NCBI RefSeq assembly: GCF_002192695.1
Contig: NZ_MTLG01000062.1
Coordinates: forward strand, 1-64,000
From: Achromobacter xylosoxidans
GTDB lineage: Bacteria; Pseudomonadota; Gammaproteobacteria; Burkholderiales; Burkholderiaceae_B
Direction: 5' to 3'
Length of the DNA: 64,000 bases
In this document: in pieces, positions 32,744-41,376 of the stretch
Layout: every line of letters begins with the position of its first letter
How positions within the stretch are numbered: the stretch's first letter is position 1
Made by a program: the position numbers and the translations under genes
Notes under the pieces: model-generated
Database searches by the model: none
Told to the model about the DNA's origin: nothing
The model's input: only the letters and a program-made list of their open reading frames with translations

Positions 32744-34559
32744 AATTTCTTCCGAATCGGCCGGCCTGAGCGTTGCCCAGGCCGGCTCGTCTACGCCCCT
32801 CAATGACGCACCCAACAACGGGGCTGGCTCTGCCAGCCCCGTTGTCTGTCTGTACGGCAAAGGCGTCGCCAAGGGATATGCCATCGGCCGCGCGGTCGTC
32901 ATGGGCGCGGCGGCGCTGGAAGTTGCGCATTACCGCATCTCGCCCGAGGATGTGCCCGCCGAAAGCAGCCGGCTCACCGACGCCTTGGCCTCGGCGCAGC
33001 AGGAACTGCTGCAGTTGGCCGATACCTTGCCGGCCGACGCGCCGCGCGAACTCGGCGCCATGCTCAACGTGCACAGCCTGCTGCTGGGCGACCCGCTGCT
33101 CGCCGAGCAGACCCTGGCGCTGATCGCCGAACGTCACTACAACGCCGAATGGGCGCTGACGACGCAGGGGCAGATCCTGGGCCAGCAGTTTGACGCCATG
33201 GAAGACGAGTACCTGCGCGAACGCGGGGCCGACGTGCGCCAGGTCATCGAGCGGGTGCTGCACGTGCTGGCTGGAACCTCGGCCATCCTGCCCGACATGT
33301 CCCACATGGGCGGCGACGACGCGCTGGTGGTCGTGGCCCACGATATTTCGCCCGCCGACATGCTGCGCCTGCGGGGCGGCCGCTTTGCCGCCTTCGTGAC
33401 GGACCTGGGCGGTCCCACTTCGCATACCGCCATCGTGGCGCGCAGCATGGCCGTGCCAGCGGTGGTCGCCATGGGCAACGTGCGGGAACTGGTCCGCGAC
33501 GGCGACATGCTGATCATCGACGGCGCAGCCGGCGCGGTGATCGTCAATCCGTCCAACCGCATCCTGGAAGAATACCGCCGCCGCCAATCGGCCTATGCCG
33601 ACGAGCGCGCCGAACTGAGCCTGCTGCGCGACGAGCCCTCCGTCACGCTGGACGGCATCGATGTGGTGCTGCACGCCAACATCGAACTGCCCGATGAGGC
33701 CGCGCTGGCGCTGGCGTCCGGCGCGCACGGCATAGGCTTGTTCCGCAGCGAATTCCTCTTCATGGGACGTCCTGACCTGCCGGGCGAGGAAGAGCAGTAC
33801 GAAGCCTATTCGTCGGTGGTCAAGGTGATGGCCGGCCGGCCCGTCACGATCCGCACGCTGGACATCGGCTCGGACAAGACGCTGGACGGCGAGGCCACCG
33901 TGGCCACCAATCCCGCGCTCGGGCAGCGCGCCATCCGCTATTGCCTGGCGCGCCCGGAGATGTTCGCGACACAGCTGCGCGCCATTCTGCGGGCCTCGGC
34001 CCACGGCCCCGTGCGGCTGTTGATACCGATGATCGCGCACATGCACGAGGTGGTGGCGACCAAGGTGGCCATCGAATCGGCTCGGCGCGAACTCGATGCG
34101 CGCGGCCAGGCCTATGCGCCCCACATGGAAGTGGGCGCCATGGTCGAGGTGCCCGCCATCGCCATCGCCATCGAACCGTTCGCGCAGGCGCTGGATTTCC
34201 TGTCCATCGGCACCAACGACCTGATCCAGTACACGCTGGCGATCGATCGCGGCGACCACGACGTGGCATCGCTCTACGATCCGCTGCATCCGGCGGTGCT
34301 GCGCCTGGTCGCGCACACCATCAATGCGGGCGAGCGGGCTGGCAAGCCGGTTGCCGTGTGCGGCGAGATGGCAGGGGACTCGCGCATGACCCGGCTGCTG
34401 CTGGGCCTGGGCCTGACCGAATTCTCCATGCATCCGCAGCAACTGCTGGACGTCAAGCGCGAGGTCCGGCGCGCGCACTCCAACGCCTTGCGCGTGAAGG
34501 TGGCGAGCGCCTTGAACCGTGCCTTGCCGGTGGACCTGGATACGCTGGACCTGGCCTGA
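32730..34559 (+). CDS. ptsI: PTS enzyme I
   Basis: Phosphoenolpyruvate-protein phosphotransferase of about 609 residues from a GTG start inside the end of ptsH (14-bp overlap). It transfers phosphate from PEP to HPr. The active His is in DLGGPTSHTAIVARS (about residue 232). The PEP-binding barrel has GIGLFRSEFLFMGR, LDIGSDK, SIGTNDLIQYTLAIDR and the active Cys in VAVCGEMAGD. Compared with E. coli enzyme I, about 40 extra Ser/Ala-rich residues precede the conserved GKGVAKGYAIG. No ATG lies between, so either the extension is real or a non-ATG start further in is used. Confidence 0.93.
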   Translation: MSRNRISSESAGLSVAQAGSSTPLNDAPNNGAGSASPVVCLYGKGVAKGYAIGRAVVMGAAALEVAHYRISPEDVPAESSRLTDALASAQQELLQLADTLPADAPRELGAMLNVHSLLLGDPLLAEQTLALIAERHYNAEWALTTQGQILGQQFDAMEDEYLRERGADVRQVIERVLHVLAGTSAILPDMSHMGGDDALVVVAHDISPADMLRLRGGRFAAFVTDLGGPTSHTAIVARSMAVPAVVAMGNVRELVRDGDMLIIDGAAGAVIVNPSNRILEEYRRRQSAYADERAELSLLRDEPSVTLDGIDVVLHANIELPDEAALALASGAHGIGLFRSEFLFMGRPDLPGEEEQYEAYSSVVKVMAGRPVTIRTLDIGSDKTLDGEATVATNPALGQRAIRYCLARPEMFATQLRAILRASAHGPVRLLIPMIAHMHEVVATKVAIESARRELDARGQAYAPHMEVGAMVEVPAIAIAIEPFAQALDFLSIGTNDLIQYTLAIDRGDHDVASLYDPLHPAVLRLVAHTINAGERAGKPVAVCGEMAGDSRMTRLLLGLGLTEFSMHPQQLLDVKREVRRAHSNALRVKVASALNRALPVDLDTLDLA

Positions 34560-34580
34560 GGCGGTACGCCGCGACATGAA

Positions 34581-34618
34581 AAAGGCGCCGGGGCGGTATG
34601 CCCCGGCGCCTTTTTTTT
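34581..34618. terminator. Bidirectional terminator between ptsI and amtB
   Basis: AGGCGCCGGGGC and GCCCCGGCGCCT form a perfect 12-bp stem around a 5-nt loop, with eight T on one side and a run of A on the other, serving the convergent ptsI and glnK-amtB transcripts. Confidence 0.92.
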
Positions 34619-34660
34619 CCACGCCCGCCGATGCCTGCCGGCGGGCTGGAAATTCCGCGT

Positions 34661-35899
34661 TCAGCTGTGGTAGGCCGATTCGCCGTGGCTGGTAACGTCC
34701 AGGCCTTCGCGCTCCTGGTCTTCCGGCACGCGCATGCCGCAGAGGGCGTTGGCGATCTTGTAGGCGATCCATGCCACCACGCCGGACCAGACGATGGTCA
34801 GCAGCACGCCTTCCAACTGGACCCACAACTGATGGCCGATCATGCCGGGCTCGGCCAGGCCGGGGCCGCCGAGGATCTGCGCATTGAACACGCCGGTCAG
34901 CAGGGCGCCTACGATGCCGCCCACGCCGTGCACGCCGAACACGTCCAGCGCGTCATCGGCGCGCAGCAGGCGCTTCAGGCCGTTCACGCCCCAGACGCAG
35001 ACGATGCCTGCAATGACGCCGATGACCAGCGCGCCCACCGGACCCACCAGGCCGGCGGCCGGGGTGATGCCGACCAGGCCGGCGACGGCGCCGGAGGCAG
35101 CGCCCAGCATCGAGGGCTTGCCCTTGACGGCCCATTCGGTGAACAGCCAGGACAGCACGGCGCCCGCGGTTGCGATCATCGTGTTGAAGAAGGCCAGGGT
35201 GGCATTTTCATTGGCGGCCAGGGCAGAGCCGGCGTTGAACCCGAACCAGCCCACCCACAGCAGCGCCGCGCCCACGAAGGTCATCGGCAGGTTGTGCGGC
35301 TGCATGGCTTCGCGGCCGTAGCCCACGCGCTTGCCCACCACGTAGGCACCCACCAGGCCAGCCACGCCGGCGTTGATGTGCACCACGGTGCCGCCGGCGA
35401 AATCCAGCGCGCCCTTGGCATTGAGCAGGCCAGGCGCCGTTTCGGACGCGAACCAGACCATGTGGGCGATCGGCACATAGGCGAAGGTGAACCAGATCAC
35501 CGTGAACACCAGCACCGCCGAGAAGCGGGCGCGTTCGGCGAAGCTGCCCACGATCAACGCGCAGGTGATGCCGGCGAACGTGGCCTGGAACGAGGCGAAC
35601 AGCAGTTCGGTCAGCGAGTTCGACATGGCGTACTTGCCGTCGGACGGGGTGAACATGCCGGAGAAGAAGGCGCGCGACAGGCCGCCGAAGAAGGCGTTGC
35701 CCTCGGTGAACGCGAGGGAGTATCCGTAGATGAACCAGAGCACCAGGCCCAGCACGAACGTGCACAGCACTTGCAGCAACACGGACAACACGTTCTTGCT
35801 GCGTACCAGGCCGCCATAGAACATCGCCAGACCGGGTACGGCCATCATCAATACAAGCAGGGTAGAGACGAGCAACCAGGAGATATCCGCTTTATCCAT
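34661..35899 (-). CDS. amtB: Ammonium transporter AmtB
   Basis: Inner-membrane ammonium channel of 412 residues with about eleven helices. The pore twin-His pair lies in GGTVVHINAG and DVFGVHGVGG; other marks are MAVPGLAMFYGGLVRSKNVLS and WVGWFGFNAGSALAAN. Unlike some homologues it has no long cleaved signal peptide before MDKADISW. It lies 28 bp after glnK; GlnK plugs this channel when nitrogen is plentiful. Confidence 0.97.
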   Translation of the reverse strand: MDKADISWLLVSTLLVLMMAVPGLAMFYGGLVRSKNVLSVLLQVLCTFVLGLVLWFIYGYSLAFTEGNAFFGGLSRAFFSGMFTPSDGKYAMSNSLTELLFASFQATFAGITCALIVGSFAERARFSAVLVFTVIWFTFAYVPIAHMVWFASETAPGLLNAKGALDFAGGTVVHINAGVAGLVGAYVVGKRVGYGREAMQPHNLPMTFVGAALLWVGWFGFNAGSALAANENATLAFFNTMIATAGAVLSWLFTEWAVKGKPSMLGAASGAVAGLVGITPAAGLVGPVGALVIGVIAGIVCVWGVNGLKRLLRADDALDVFGVHGVGGIVGALLTGVFNAQILGGPGLAEPGMIGHQLWVQLEGVLLTIVWSGVVAWIAYKIANALCGMRVPEDQEREGLDVTSHGESAYHS

Positions 35900-35927
35900 T
35901 TTCAGGCTCCATTGAGTCTTTATTTAT

Positions 35928-36335
<408 letters not shown>

Positions 36336-36373
36336 TCAGCGGAGCAAGCGGGGGCGCTCAAGTTGTGCCTGAT

Positions 36374-36423
36374 TGCACCAATTTGGTGCTTCATGCACCG
36401 CCGGACGGCTTCAAATTGGTGCG
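36374..36423 (-). promoter_or_regulatory. NtrC enhancer sites upstream of glnK
   Basis: Site 1 (36374-36390) is TGCACCAATTTGGTGCT, 11 of 12 fixed positions of TGCACC-N5-GGTGCA. A weaker site 2 (36407-36423) keeps one half, GGTGC, with the same spacing; centres are 33 bp apart. Both lie upstream of the sigma-54 promoter. Confidence 0.75.
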
Positions 36424-36809
36424 AAGCGCGGCCCCTTGGGGCAAGCAACAAAATATGTTTGTCGCCCGATATTTGTAGCAAATTGATGCGCAGTTTATTG
36501 CGTTTTATGCTGGCATATGAGCTGTTTTATCTGACTACCAGCGCGCTGCCCACTCCCCGTCAGGCCTTGTTGTACGGGCCTTTGGCACAAATCGGCGAGT
36601 GTTCAGGACGGCGCTGGCGGCTGCTGGAATTGGCGGGATAGGCGCGGGTGCGTGATACGAGGGTTTACACCCACAAGCTTGTTGTCCAGGAGCCGCTGCA
36701 GAAGAATCGATATCAGATCAAGCCTGTCCCCGATGAGATGGGCGGCAGGTGGAGTACTTCCGGTGTTGAAGCAACTCCCAAAAGAAAGCAGGAACGGGAA
36801 GGGGTAGTC
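36424..36809. other. Region between the glnK enhancer and the lipoprotein gene
   Basis: No well-supported gene. The best open frame is 36486-36641 (+), 51 codons starting MRSLLRFMLAYELFYLTTS, without a clear ribosome binding site. AT content falls steadily towards the lipoprotein gene. Confidence 0.4.
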
Positions 36810-37220
36810 ATGAAGATCCACCGCAAGGCTTTCTGCATTCTGACCCTGGCTGCGGCGCTTGCCGCGTTGGCCGGCTGCGACAAGGTAGATAAGGCCGCCA
36901 CGCCGGCCGCTCCCGCGTCTTCCACTCCGGCTCCAGCTCCAGCGGCGCCGGCGCCTTCCTCGACCGCGCCTCCCGCGGCTGCCCCGGCGCCAGGCGCCGC
37001 AGCGTCCGTTCCGGCCGAATGCGAAGCCTACGTCGCCAAGATCAACGCCTGCATGGACAAGCTGGGTAGCGGCAATCCGGCCGCCGCCGCGATCAAGGAG
37101 CAGCTGGACGCGGCCAGGTCCCAGTGGACGGCAGTCAGCGACAAGACGCAGTTGGCGGCGCAATGCAAGCAGTCGTCGGATACGTTCACGCAGTCGGCAA
37201 GCCAGATGGGTTGCCCGTAA
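36810..37220 (+). CDS. Small lipoprotein with Pro/Ala linker
   Basis: A 136-residue envelope protein. Signal MKIHRKAFCILTLAAALAALAGC ends in the lipobox LAGC, so the mature protein should be acylated at Cys23. A Pro/Ala-rich linker (about residues 30-68) leads to a compact helical domain with three Cys (AECEAYVAKINACMDKLG, AAQCKQSS) and a fourth near the end (MGCP), suggesting disulfides. The domain resembles small DUF5339-type proteins, but I am not sure. The ATG at 36810 follows GGGAAGGGG. Confidence 0.8.
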   Translation: MKIHRKAFCILTLAAALAALAGCDKVDKAATPAAPASSTPAPAPAAPAPSSTAPPAAAPAPGAAASVPAECEAYVAKINACMDKLGSGNPAAAAIKEQLDAARSQWTAVSDKTQLAAQCKQSSDTFTQSASQMGCP

Positions 37221-37274
37221 CGATGTTGGTAGGGGGTTGCCGCCATGGCAGCCCGGTTTTCTCCTGTGCTTTGA

Positions 37275-37310
37275 AGGGCGGTCACCGCATGCGGCCCGCC
37301 CTCTTTTTTT
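37275..37310 (+). terminator. Terminator after the lipoprotein gene
   Basis: GGGCGG and CCGCCC enclose an inner CCGC/GCGG pairing and are followed by CTCTTTTTTT. Confidence 0.85.
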
Positions 37311-37400
37311 GAACGGAGGCGGCCCTTTTTTTCGCCGCCGGCCCGGAAACCGCGTTCCTACGCACTACACTTGAGGCATCAAGAACACAGTGAGGCCGTC

Positions 37401-37652
37401 ATGAACAATCGCACCCAGTGGATGGAAGACATCCAGAAGAATATCTCCGACCTGATCGCCCGCAGTCCGGCCGCCGATGTGGAGCGCAACGTGCGCGCGA
37501 TGATGACGCAGGCATTCTCCAAGCTGGATCTCGTCACGCGCGAGGAATTCGACATCCAGGCCGATCTGCTGGCGCGCACCCGCGCCCGGGTCGATCAGTT
37601 GGCCGCGCAGGTGCAGCAGCTGGAGTCGCGCCTGTCCGCGCTGGAAAAGTAA
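37401..37652 (+). CDS. ubiK: Ubiquinone biosynthesis accessory factor UbiK (BMFP family)
   Basis: An 83-residue protein starting MNNRTQWMEDIQKNISDLIA. Helical N-terminal half, then the segment SKLDLVTREEFDIQADLLARTR and a C-terminal coiled coil (VDQLAAQVQQLESRLSALEK), the standard architecture of UbiK/YqiC proteins, which assist ubiquinone biosynthesis with UbiJ. The gene commonly lies between glnK-amtB and comM in betaproteobacteria, as here. Confidence 0.9.
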   Translation: MNNRTQWMEDIQKNISDLIARSPAADVERNVRAMMTQAFSKLDLVTREEFDIQADLLARTRARVDQLAAQVQQLESRLSALEK

Positions 37653-37836
37653 GCCCGCATCCGGCCGCGCCGAGGCCGGCATGGAACGCTTTCCGGAAAC
37701 GGCCGCGATCAGCGGCCGTTTTGCATTCGAAGCACGGATCCGCGCCTGACCGGCAGGATGCTTTTGTCACGGACGCCGCCGCGGCGGCCTCCTGTTTGCG
37801 GATACTGGCGGGCCCAGCTCACATTCGGAGACCGCC

Positions 37837-39366
37837 TTGACGCTAGCCGTTCTTGCCAGCCGCGCCCTGTGCGGCCTGGACGCCCATGCGGTGCGCGTGG
37901 AAACGCATCTGGGTCCGGGCCTGCCCAGCTTCAATGTGGTCGGCCTGCCCGACACTGAAGTACGCGAAAGCCGCGAGCGCGTGCGCGCGGCCATCCTGAA
38001 CAGCGGCTTTGAGTTCCCGCCCGGCCGAATCACCGTCAATCTTTCGCCCGCCGATATCCCTAAGGAATCCGGGCGTTTCGACTTGCCCATCGCCCTGGGC
38101 CTGTTGCTGGCCTCGGGCCAGTTGGCGGCGCCGGCGGACGTGCGCGATCCGGAATCGCCCATACGGGATCCGGCGCTGGCCGGCCTGGTGCTGGCCGGAG
38201 AGCTGTCCCTGACCGGTGCGCTGGTGCCTGTCGCGGCGCCGCTCGTCATCGCGCTGAGCGTTGCCCGAGAGGCGCCCGGCGCCACGCTCATCCTGCCCGC
38301 GGGCAGCGCCGAGCAGGCCGCCTGGGTGCCGGAGCTGCGTGTGTTGTCGGCGCGCACCCTGGCCGACGTGGCTGCGCACGCCACCGGCGCCTGCCTGCTG
38401 CCCGACGCCGTGCCCAGGCCCTGGCCGGCCGCTGCCCCCGGACCGTGCCTGTCGGATGTGCGGGGGCAGCCAGGCGCGCGGCGGGCCTTGGAGGTTGCCG
38501 CAGCGGGCGGCCATAGCCTGTTGATGATAGGGCCGCCGGGGGCCGGCAAGAGCATGCTGGCGGCGCGCTTGCCGGGCCTGTTGCCGCCCCTGGCGCGCAG
38601 CGAGGCGCTCGAGGTGGCCGCCGTGGCCGCGCTGGCGGGCTCGTCCGACGCGCCGGCAGGCCAGCCGCCGTTTCGGGCGCCCCATCATTCCGCCACGGCG
38701 GCGGCGCTGGTGGGCGGCGGCAGCCGTCCCCGTCCGGGCGAAATCAGCCTCGCACACCATGGCGTGTTGTTCCTGGACGAACTGCCTGAATTCAGCCGGC
38801 GCACGCTGGAAGCGCTGCGCGAGCCGCTGGAGACGGGCAGGGTGGTCATCGCGCGCGCGCTGCGGGCGGCGCAGTTTCCCGCCCGCTTCCAGCTGGTGGC
38901 GGCGATGAATCCATGTCCTTGCGGTTGGCGCGGGCATCCGGGGCGCCCTTGCGCCTGCACGCCGGACCAGGTGGCGCGCTACGCGGGCAAGATATCGGGT
39001 CCCTTGCTGGACCGCATCGACCTGCATGTGGCCTTGCCGCCATCCGACCCCGAATGGATGGGCAAGCCGCCGGGTGAGGCCTCCGGTCCGGTCCGCGAGC
39101 GCGTGGCTCGTTGCCGCGCGCGCCAGTTGGCCCGTCAGGGCAAGCCCAATGCCGGGCTCGCGGGGGCCGAGCTGGACGAGCATTGTCGGCTGGACAACAA
39201 CGCGCAGGCTTTGCTGCTGCAGGCCATGCGCCGCCTGGCCGGTTCGGCCCGGGCCATGCACCGGGCGCTGCGGGTGGCGCGAACCATAGCCGACCTGGAA
39301 GGGGAGGACGCCCTGGGCGCCCGCCACATCGCCCAGGCGGTGCAGTACCGGCGGCCGGGCGTATGA
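37837..39366 (+). CDS. comM: ComM/YifB-family Mg-chelatase-like AAA+ ATPase
   Basis: A 509-residue protein of the family whose ComM members are helicases that branch-migrate DNA in natural transformation. Start is TTG at 37837 with GGAG before it. N-terminal Lon-like domain (GLPSFNVVGLPDTEVRESRERVRAA, NLSPADIPKESGRFDLPIALG), then Walker A GPPGAGKS (residues 232-239), Walker B LFLDELPEF, the zinc-type cluster NPCPCGWRGHPGRPCAC, and a C-terminal Mg-chelatase domain with SARAMHRALRVARTIADLEG. Complete. Confidence 0.95.
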   Translation: MTLAVLASRALCGLDAHAVRVETHLGPGLPSFNVVGLPDTEVRESRERVRAAILNSGFEFPPGRITVNLSPADIPKESGRFDLPIALGLLLASGQLAAPADVRDPESPIRDPALAGLVLAGELSLTGALVPVAAPLVIALSVAREAPGATLILPAGSAEQAAWVPELRVLSARTLADVAAHATGACLLPDAVPRPWPAAAPGPCLSDVRGQPGARRALEVAAAGGHSLLMIGPPGAGKSMLAARLPGLLPPLARSEALEVAAVAALAGSSDAPAGQPPFRAPHHSATAAALVGGGSRPRPGEISLAHHGVLFLDELPEFSRRTLEALREPLETGRVVIARALRAAQFPARFQLVAAMNPCPCGWRGHPGRPCACTPDQVARYAGKISGPLLDRIDLHVALPPSDPEWMGKPPGEASGPVRERVARCRARQLARQGKPNAGLAGAELDEHCRLDNNAQALLLQAMRRLAGSARAMHRALRVARTIADLEGEDALGARHIAQAVQYRRPGV

Positions 39367-39415
39367 TGGCGCGGCGCCCCGCCTTGCGGGCCCCGCGCAT
39401 GCCACGCCGGGCGAC

Positions 39416-39445
39416 TCGACAAAATACGGGAAATCACCATATAAT
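39416..39445 (+). promoter_or_regulatory. Promoter of the rpmI-rplT operon
   Basis: TCGACA (39416-39421) and TATAAT (39440-39445) are 18 bp apart. The transcript would carry a leader of about 240 nt before rpmI. Confidence 0.7.
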
Positions 39446-39539
39446 CAAAGGCTTTCCCGGATCTGGGTCAGATTTGATCCGTTCTGGAAAGAATCCGCTT
39501 GGCAGCAATGCTGGCGGAAAGTGCTTCGGAAGGCCCTTG

Positions 39540-39633
39540 GGTAGCCCCTCGGGAAGACCTCCCGGAGTACCCCCAGAAGTGGCAACAGGTCTCCAAGTTT
39601 TGCCGCCATGGAAGGTTTCATCGGCCTTCCATG
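39540..39633 (+). other. Structured leader of rpmI
   Basis: Contains a perfect 9-bp hairpin, CATGGAAGG (39607-39615) with CCTTCCATG (39625-39633), and a shorter one around TCGGGA/TCCCGG near 39547-39567. No T run follows. In many bacteria ribosomal protein L20 binds such a leader to repress rpmI-rplT; that role here is inferred. Confidence 0.45.
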
Positions 39634-39690
39634 CGTCAAGCACCTGGCGTCATGCATATCAACAATGAGTGTTTAGTTTAGGGAATCAAC

Positions 39691-39888
39691 ATGCCCAAGA
39701 TGAAAACCAAGAAAAGCGCCTCCAAGCGCTTTAAGGTTCGCGGCAGCGGCTCCATCAAGCGCGGTCAGGCGTTCAAGCGCCACATTCTGACCAAGAAGAC
39801 CACCAAGGCCAAGCGTCAACTGCGCGGCTCGACGGCGGTTCATGAATCCAACGTGGCCTCCGTCAAGGCCATGATGCCTTTCGCTTGA
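39691..39888 (+). CDS. rpmI: 50S ribosomal protein L35
   Basis: A 65-residue basic protein starting [20 protein letters not shown], the L35 signature. TAGGGA lies 7 bases before the ATG. It precedes rplT by 17 bp. Confidence 0.98.
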   Translation: MPKMKTKKSASKRFKVRGSGSIKRGQAFKRHILTKKTTKAKRQLRGSTAVHESNVASVKAMMPFA

Positions 39889-39905
39889 TCTAAGGGAGAT
39901 CTACT

Positions 39906-40265
39906 ATGCCTCGCGTCAAACGCGGCGTAACCGCCCGCGCACGTCACAAGAAAGTCATTGCCGCCGCCAAGGGTTACCGTGGCCGCCGCGGTAATGTGTT
40001 CCGTATTGCCAAGCAAGCAGTCATGCGCGCTGGCCAATACGCCTACCGCGACCGCCGTAACAAGAAGCGCACGTTCCGTGCTCTGTGGATCACGCGTATC
40101 AACGCCGCCGTCCGCGAACATGGGGTCAGCTACAGCGTGTTCATCGCCGGCCTGAAGAAGGCTTCGATCGAACTCGACCGCAAGGTCCTGGCCGACCTGG
40201 CCGTGCGCGACAAGGCCGGCTTTGCCGCCATCGTGCAGCAAGCCAAGGCTGCCTTGGCTGCCTGA
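39906..40265 (+). CDS. rplT: 50S ribosomal protein L20
   Basis: A 119-residue protein starting [23 protein letters not shown], with [39 protein letters not shown]. Full length. It binds 23S rRNA early in assembly and, in well-studied species, represses its own operon through the rpmI leader. Confidence 0.98.
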   Translation: MPRVKRGVTARARHKKVIAAAKGYRGRRGNVFRIAKQAVMRAGQYAYRDRRNKKRTFRALWITRINAAVREHGVSYSVFIAGLKKASIELDRKVLADLAVRDKAGFAAIVQQAKAALAA

Positions 40266-40294
40266 TCGCGCTTTAACTCATCGCGCATCGCTGC

Positions 40295-40326
40295 AAACGG
40301 GGCTGTAATGGCCCCGTTTGCGTTTT
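40295..40326 (+). terminator. Hairpin between rplT and pheS (terminator or attenuator)
   Basis: AAACGGGGC (40295-40303) pairs perfectly with GCCCCGTTT (40311-40319), followed by TGCGTTTT. The T run is interrupted, so termination may be partial. No Phe-rich leader frame fits into the 30 bp after rplT. Confidence 0.6.
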
Positions 40327-40340
40327 GAAGGCTGGATTTC

Positions 40341-41363
40341 ATGACTCAAACGGTTGACGACCTGGTCTCCCAGGCGCAAGAACGCTTCGCAGCGGCCTCC
40401 GATGCCGCCGCGCTGGAAAATGCGAAGGCTCGGTTCCTGGGCAAGGAAGGCGCACTGACGGTGCTGCTCAAAGCCCTGGGCAAGCTCGAACCCGAGCAGA
40501 AGCGCGAGATGGGCGCCCGGATCAATCAGGCCAAGCAAAAGATCGAAGAGCTGCTGAACCTGCGCCGCGCCGCGCTGGCACAGGCTGAACTGGACGCTCG
40601 CCTGGCATCCGAAACCATTGACGTCACCCTCCCGGGCCGCGGCCGCGCGCCGGGCGGCATCCATCCGGTGATCCGGACCTGGGAACGCGTGGAAGAGATC
40701 TTCCGTTCCATAGGCTTCGACGTGGCCGACGGCCCCGAAGTGGAAAACGACTGGACCAATTTCACTGCTTTGAACAGCCCGCTGGACCATCCCGCGCGTT
40801 CCATGCACGACACGTTCTACGTCGACATGAACGACGCCGATGGTCAGCCGCTGCTGTTGCGCACGCACACCAGCCCCATGCAGGTGCGCTACGCGCGCAT
40901 GCACAAGCCGCCCATCAAGGTCATCGCGCCTGGGCGCACTTACCGCGTCGACAGCGACGCCACGCACTCGCCCATGTTCCACCAGGTGGAAGGGCTCTGG
41001 ATCGCCGAAGACATCTCGTTCGCCGACCTGAAGGGCGTGTACACCGATTTCCTGCGCTGCTTCTTTGAAACCGACGACCTGGCCGTGCGTTTCCGTCCGT
41101 CGTTCTTCCCGTTCACGGAACCGTCCGCCGAAATCGACATGATGTTCACCTCGGGTCCGAACCGCGGCCGCTGGCTGGAGATTTCCGGCTCGGGCCAGGT
41201 GCATCCGCAAGTGGTGCGCAACTTCGGCCTCGATCCCGAACGCTACATCGGCTTTGCCTTCGGTTCGGGGCTTGAGCGCCTGACCATGTTGCGCTACGGC
41301 GTCAACGATCTGCGCCAGTTCTACGAAGGCGATTTGCGCTTCCTGCGCCAGTTCAACGAATAA
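40341..41363 (+). CDS. pheS: Phenylalanyl-tRNA synthetase alpha subunit
   Basis: Catalytic subunit of 340 residues. N-terminal coiled coil (about 1-90), then class II core with [51 protein letters not shown] and motif 3 [17 protein letters not shown]. It forms an alpha2-beta2 enzyme with PheT, encoded 13 bp downstream. Confidence 0.98.
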   Translation: MTQTVDDLVSQAQERFAAASDAAALENAKARFLGKEGALTVLLKALGKLEPEQKREMGARINQAKQKIEELLNLRRAALAQAELDARLASETIDVTLPGRGRAPGGIHPVIRTWERVEEIFRSIGFDVADGPEVENDWTNFTALNSPLDHPARSMHDTFYVDMNDADGQPLLLRTHTSPMQVRYARMHKPPIKVIAPGRTYRVDSDATHSPMFHQVEGLWIAEDISFADLKGVYTDFLRCFFETDDLAVRFRPSFFPFTEPSAEIDMMFTSGPNRGRWLEISGSGQVHPQVVRNFGLDPERYIGFAFGSGLERLTMLRYGVNDLRQFYEGDLRFLRQFNE

Positions 41364-41376
41364 CAGACGGCTGATC

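Noticed and set aside
32622-34826. Long minus-strand frame
   Set aside because: Antisense to ptsH and ptsI, composition unlike a protein.
36486-36641. Possible 51-residue hydrophobic peptide
   Set aside because: No ribosome binding site and next to a regulatory region; kept only as a note.
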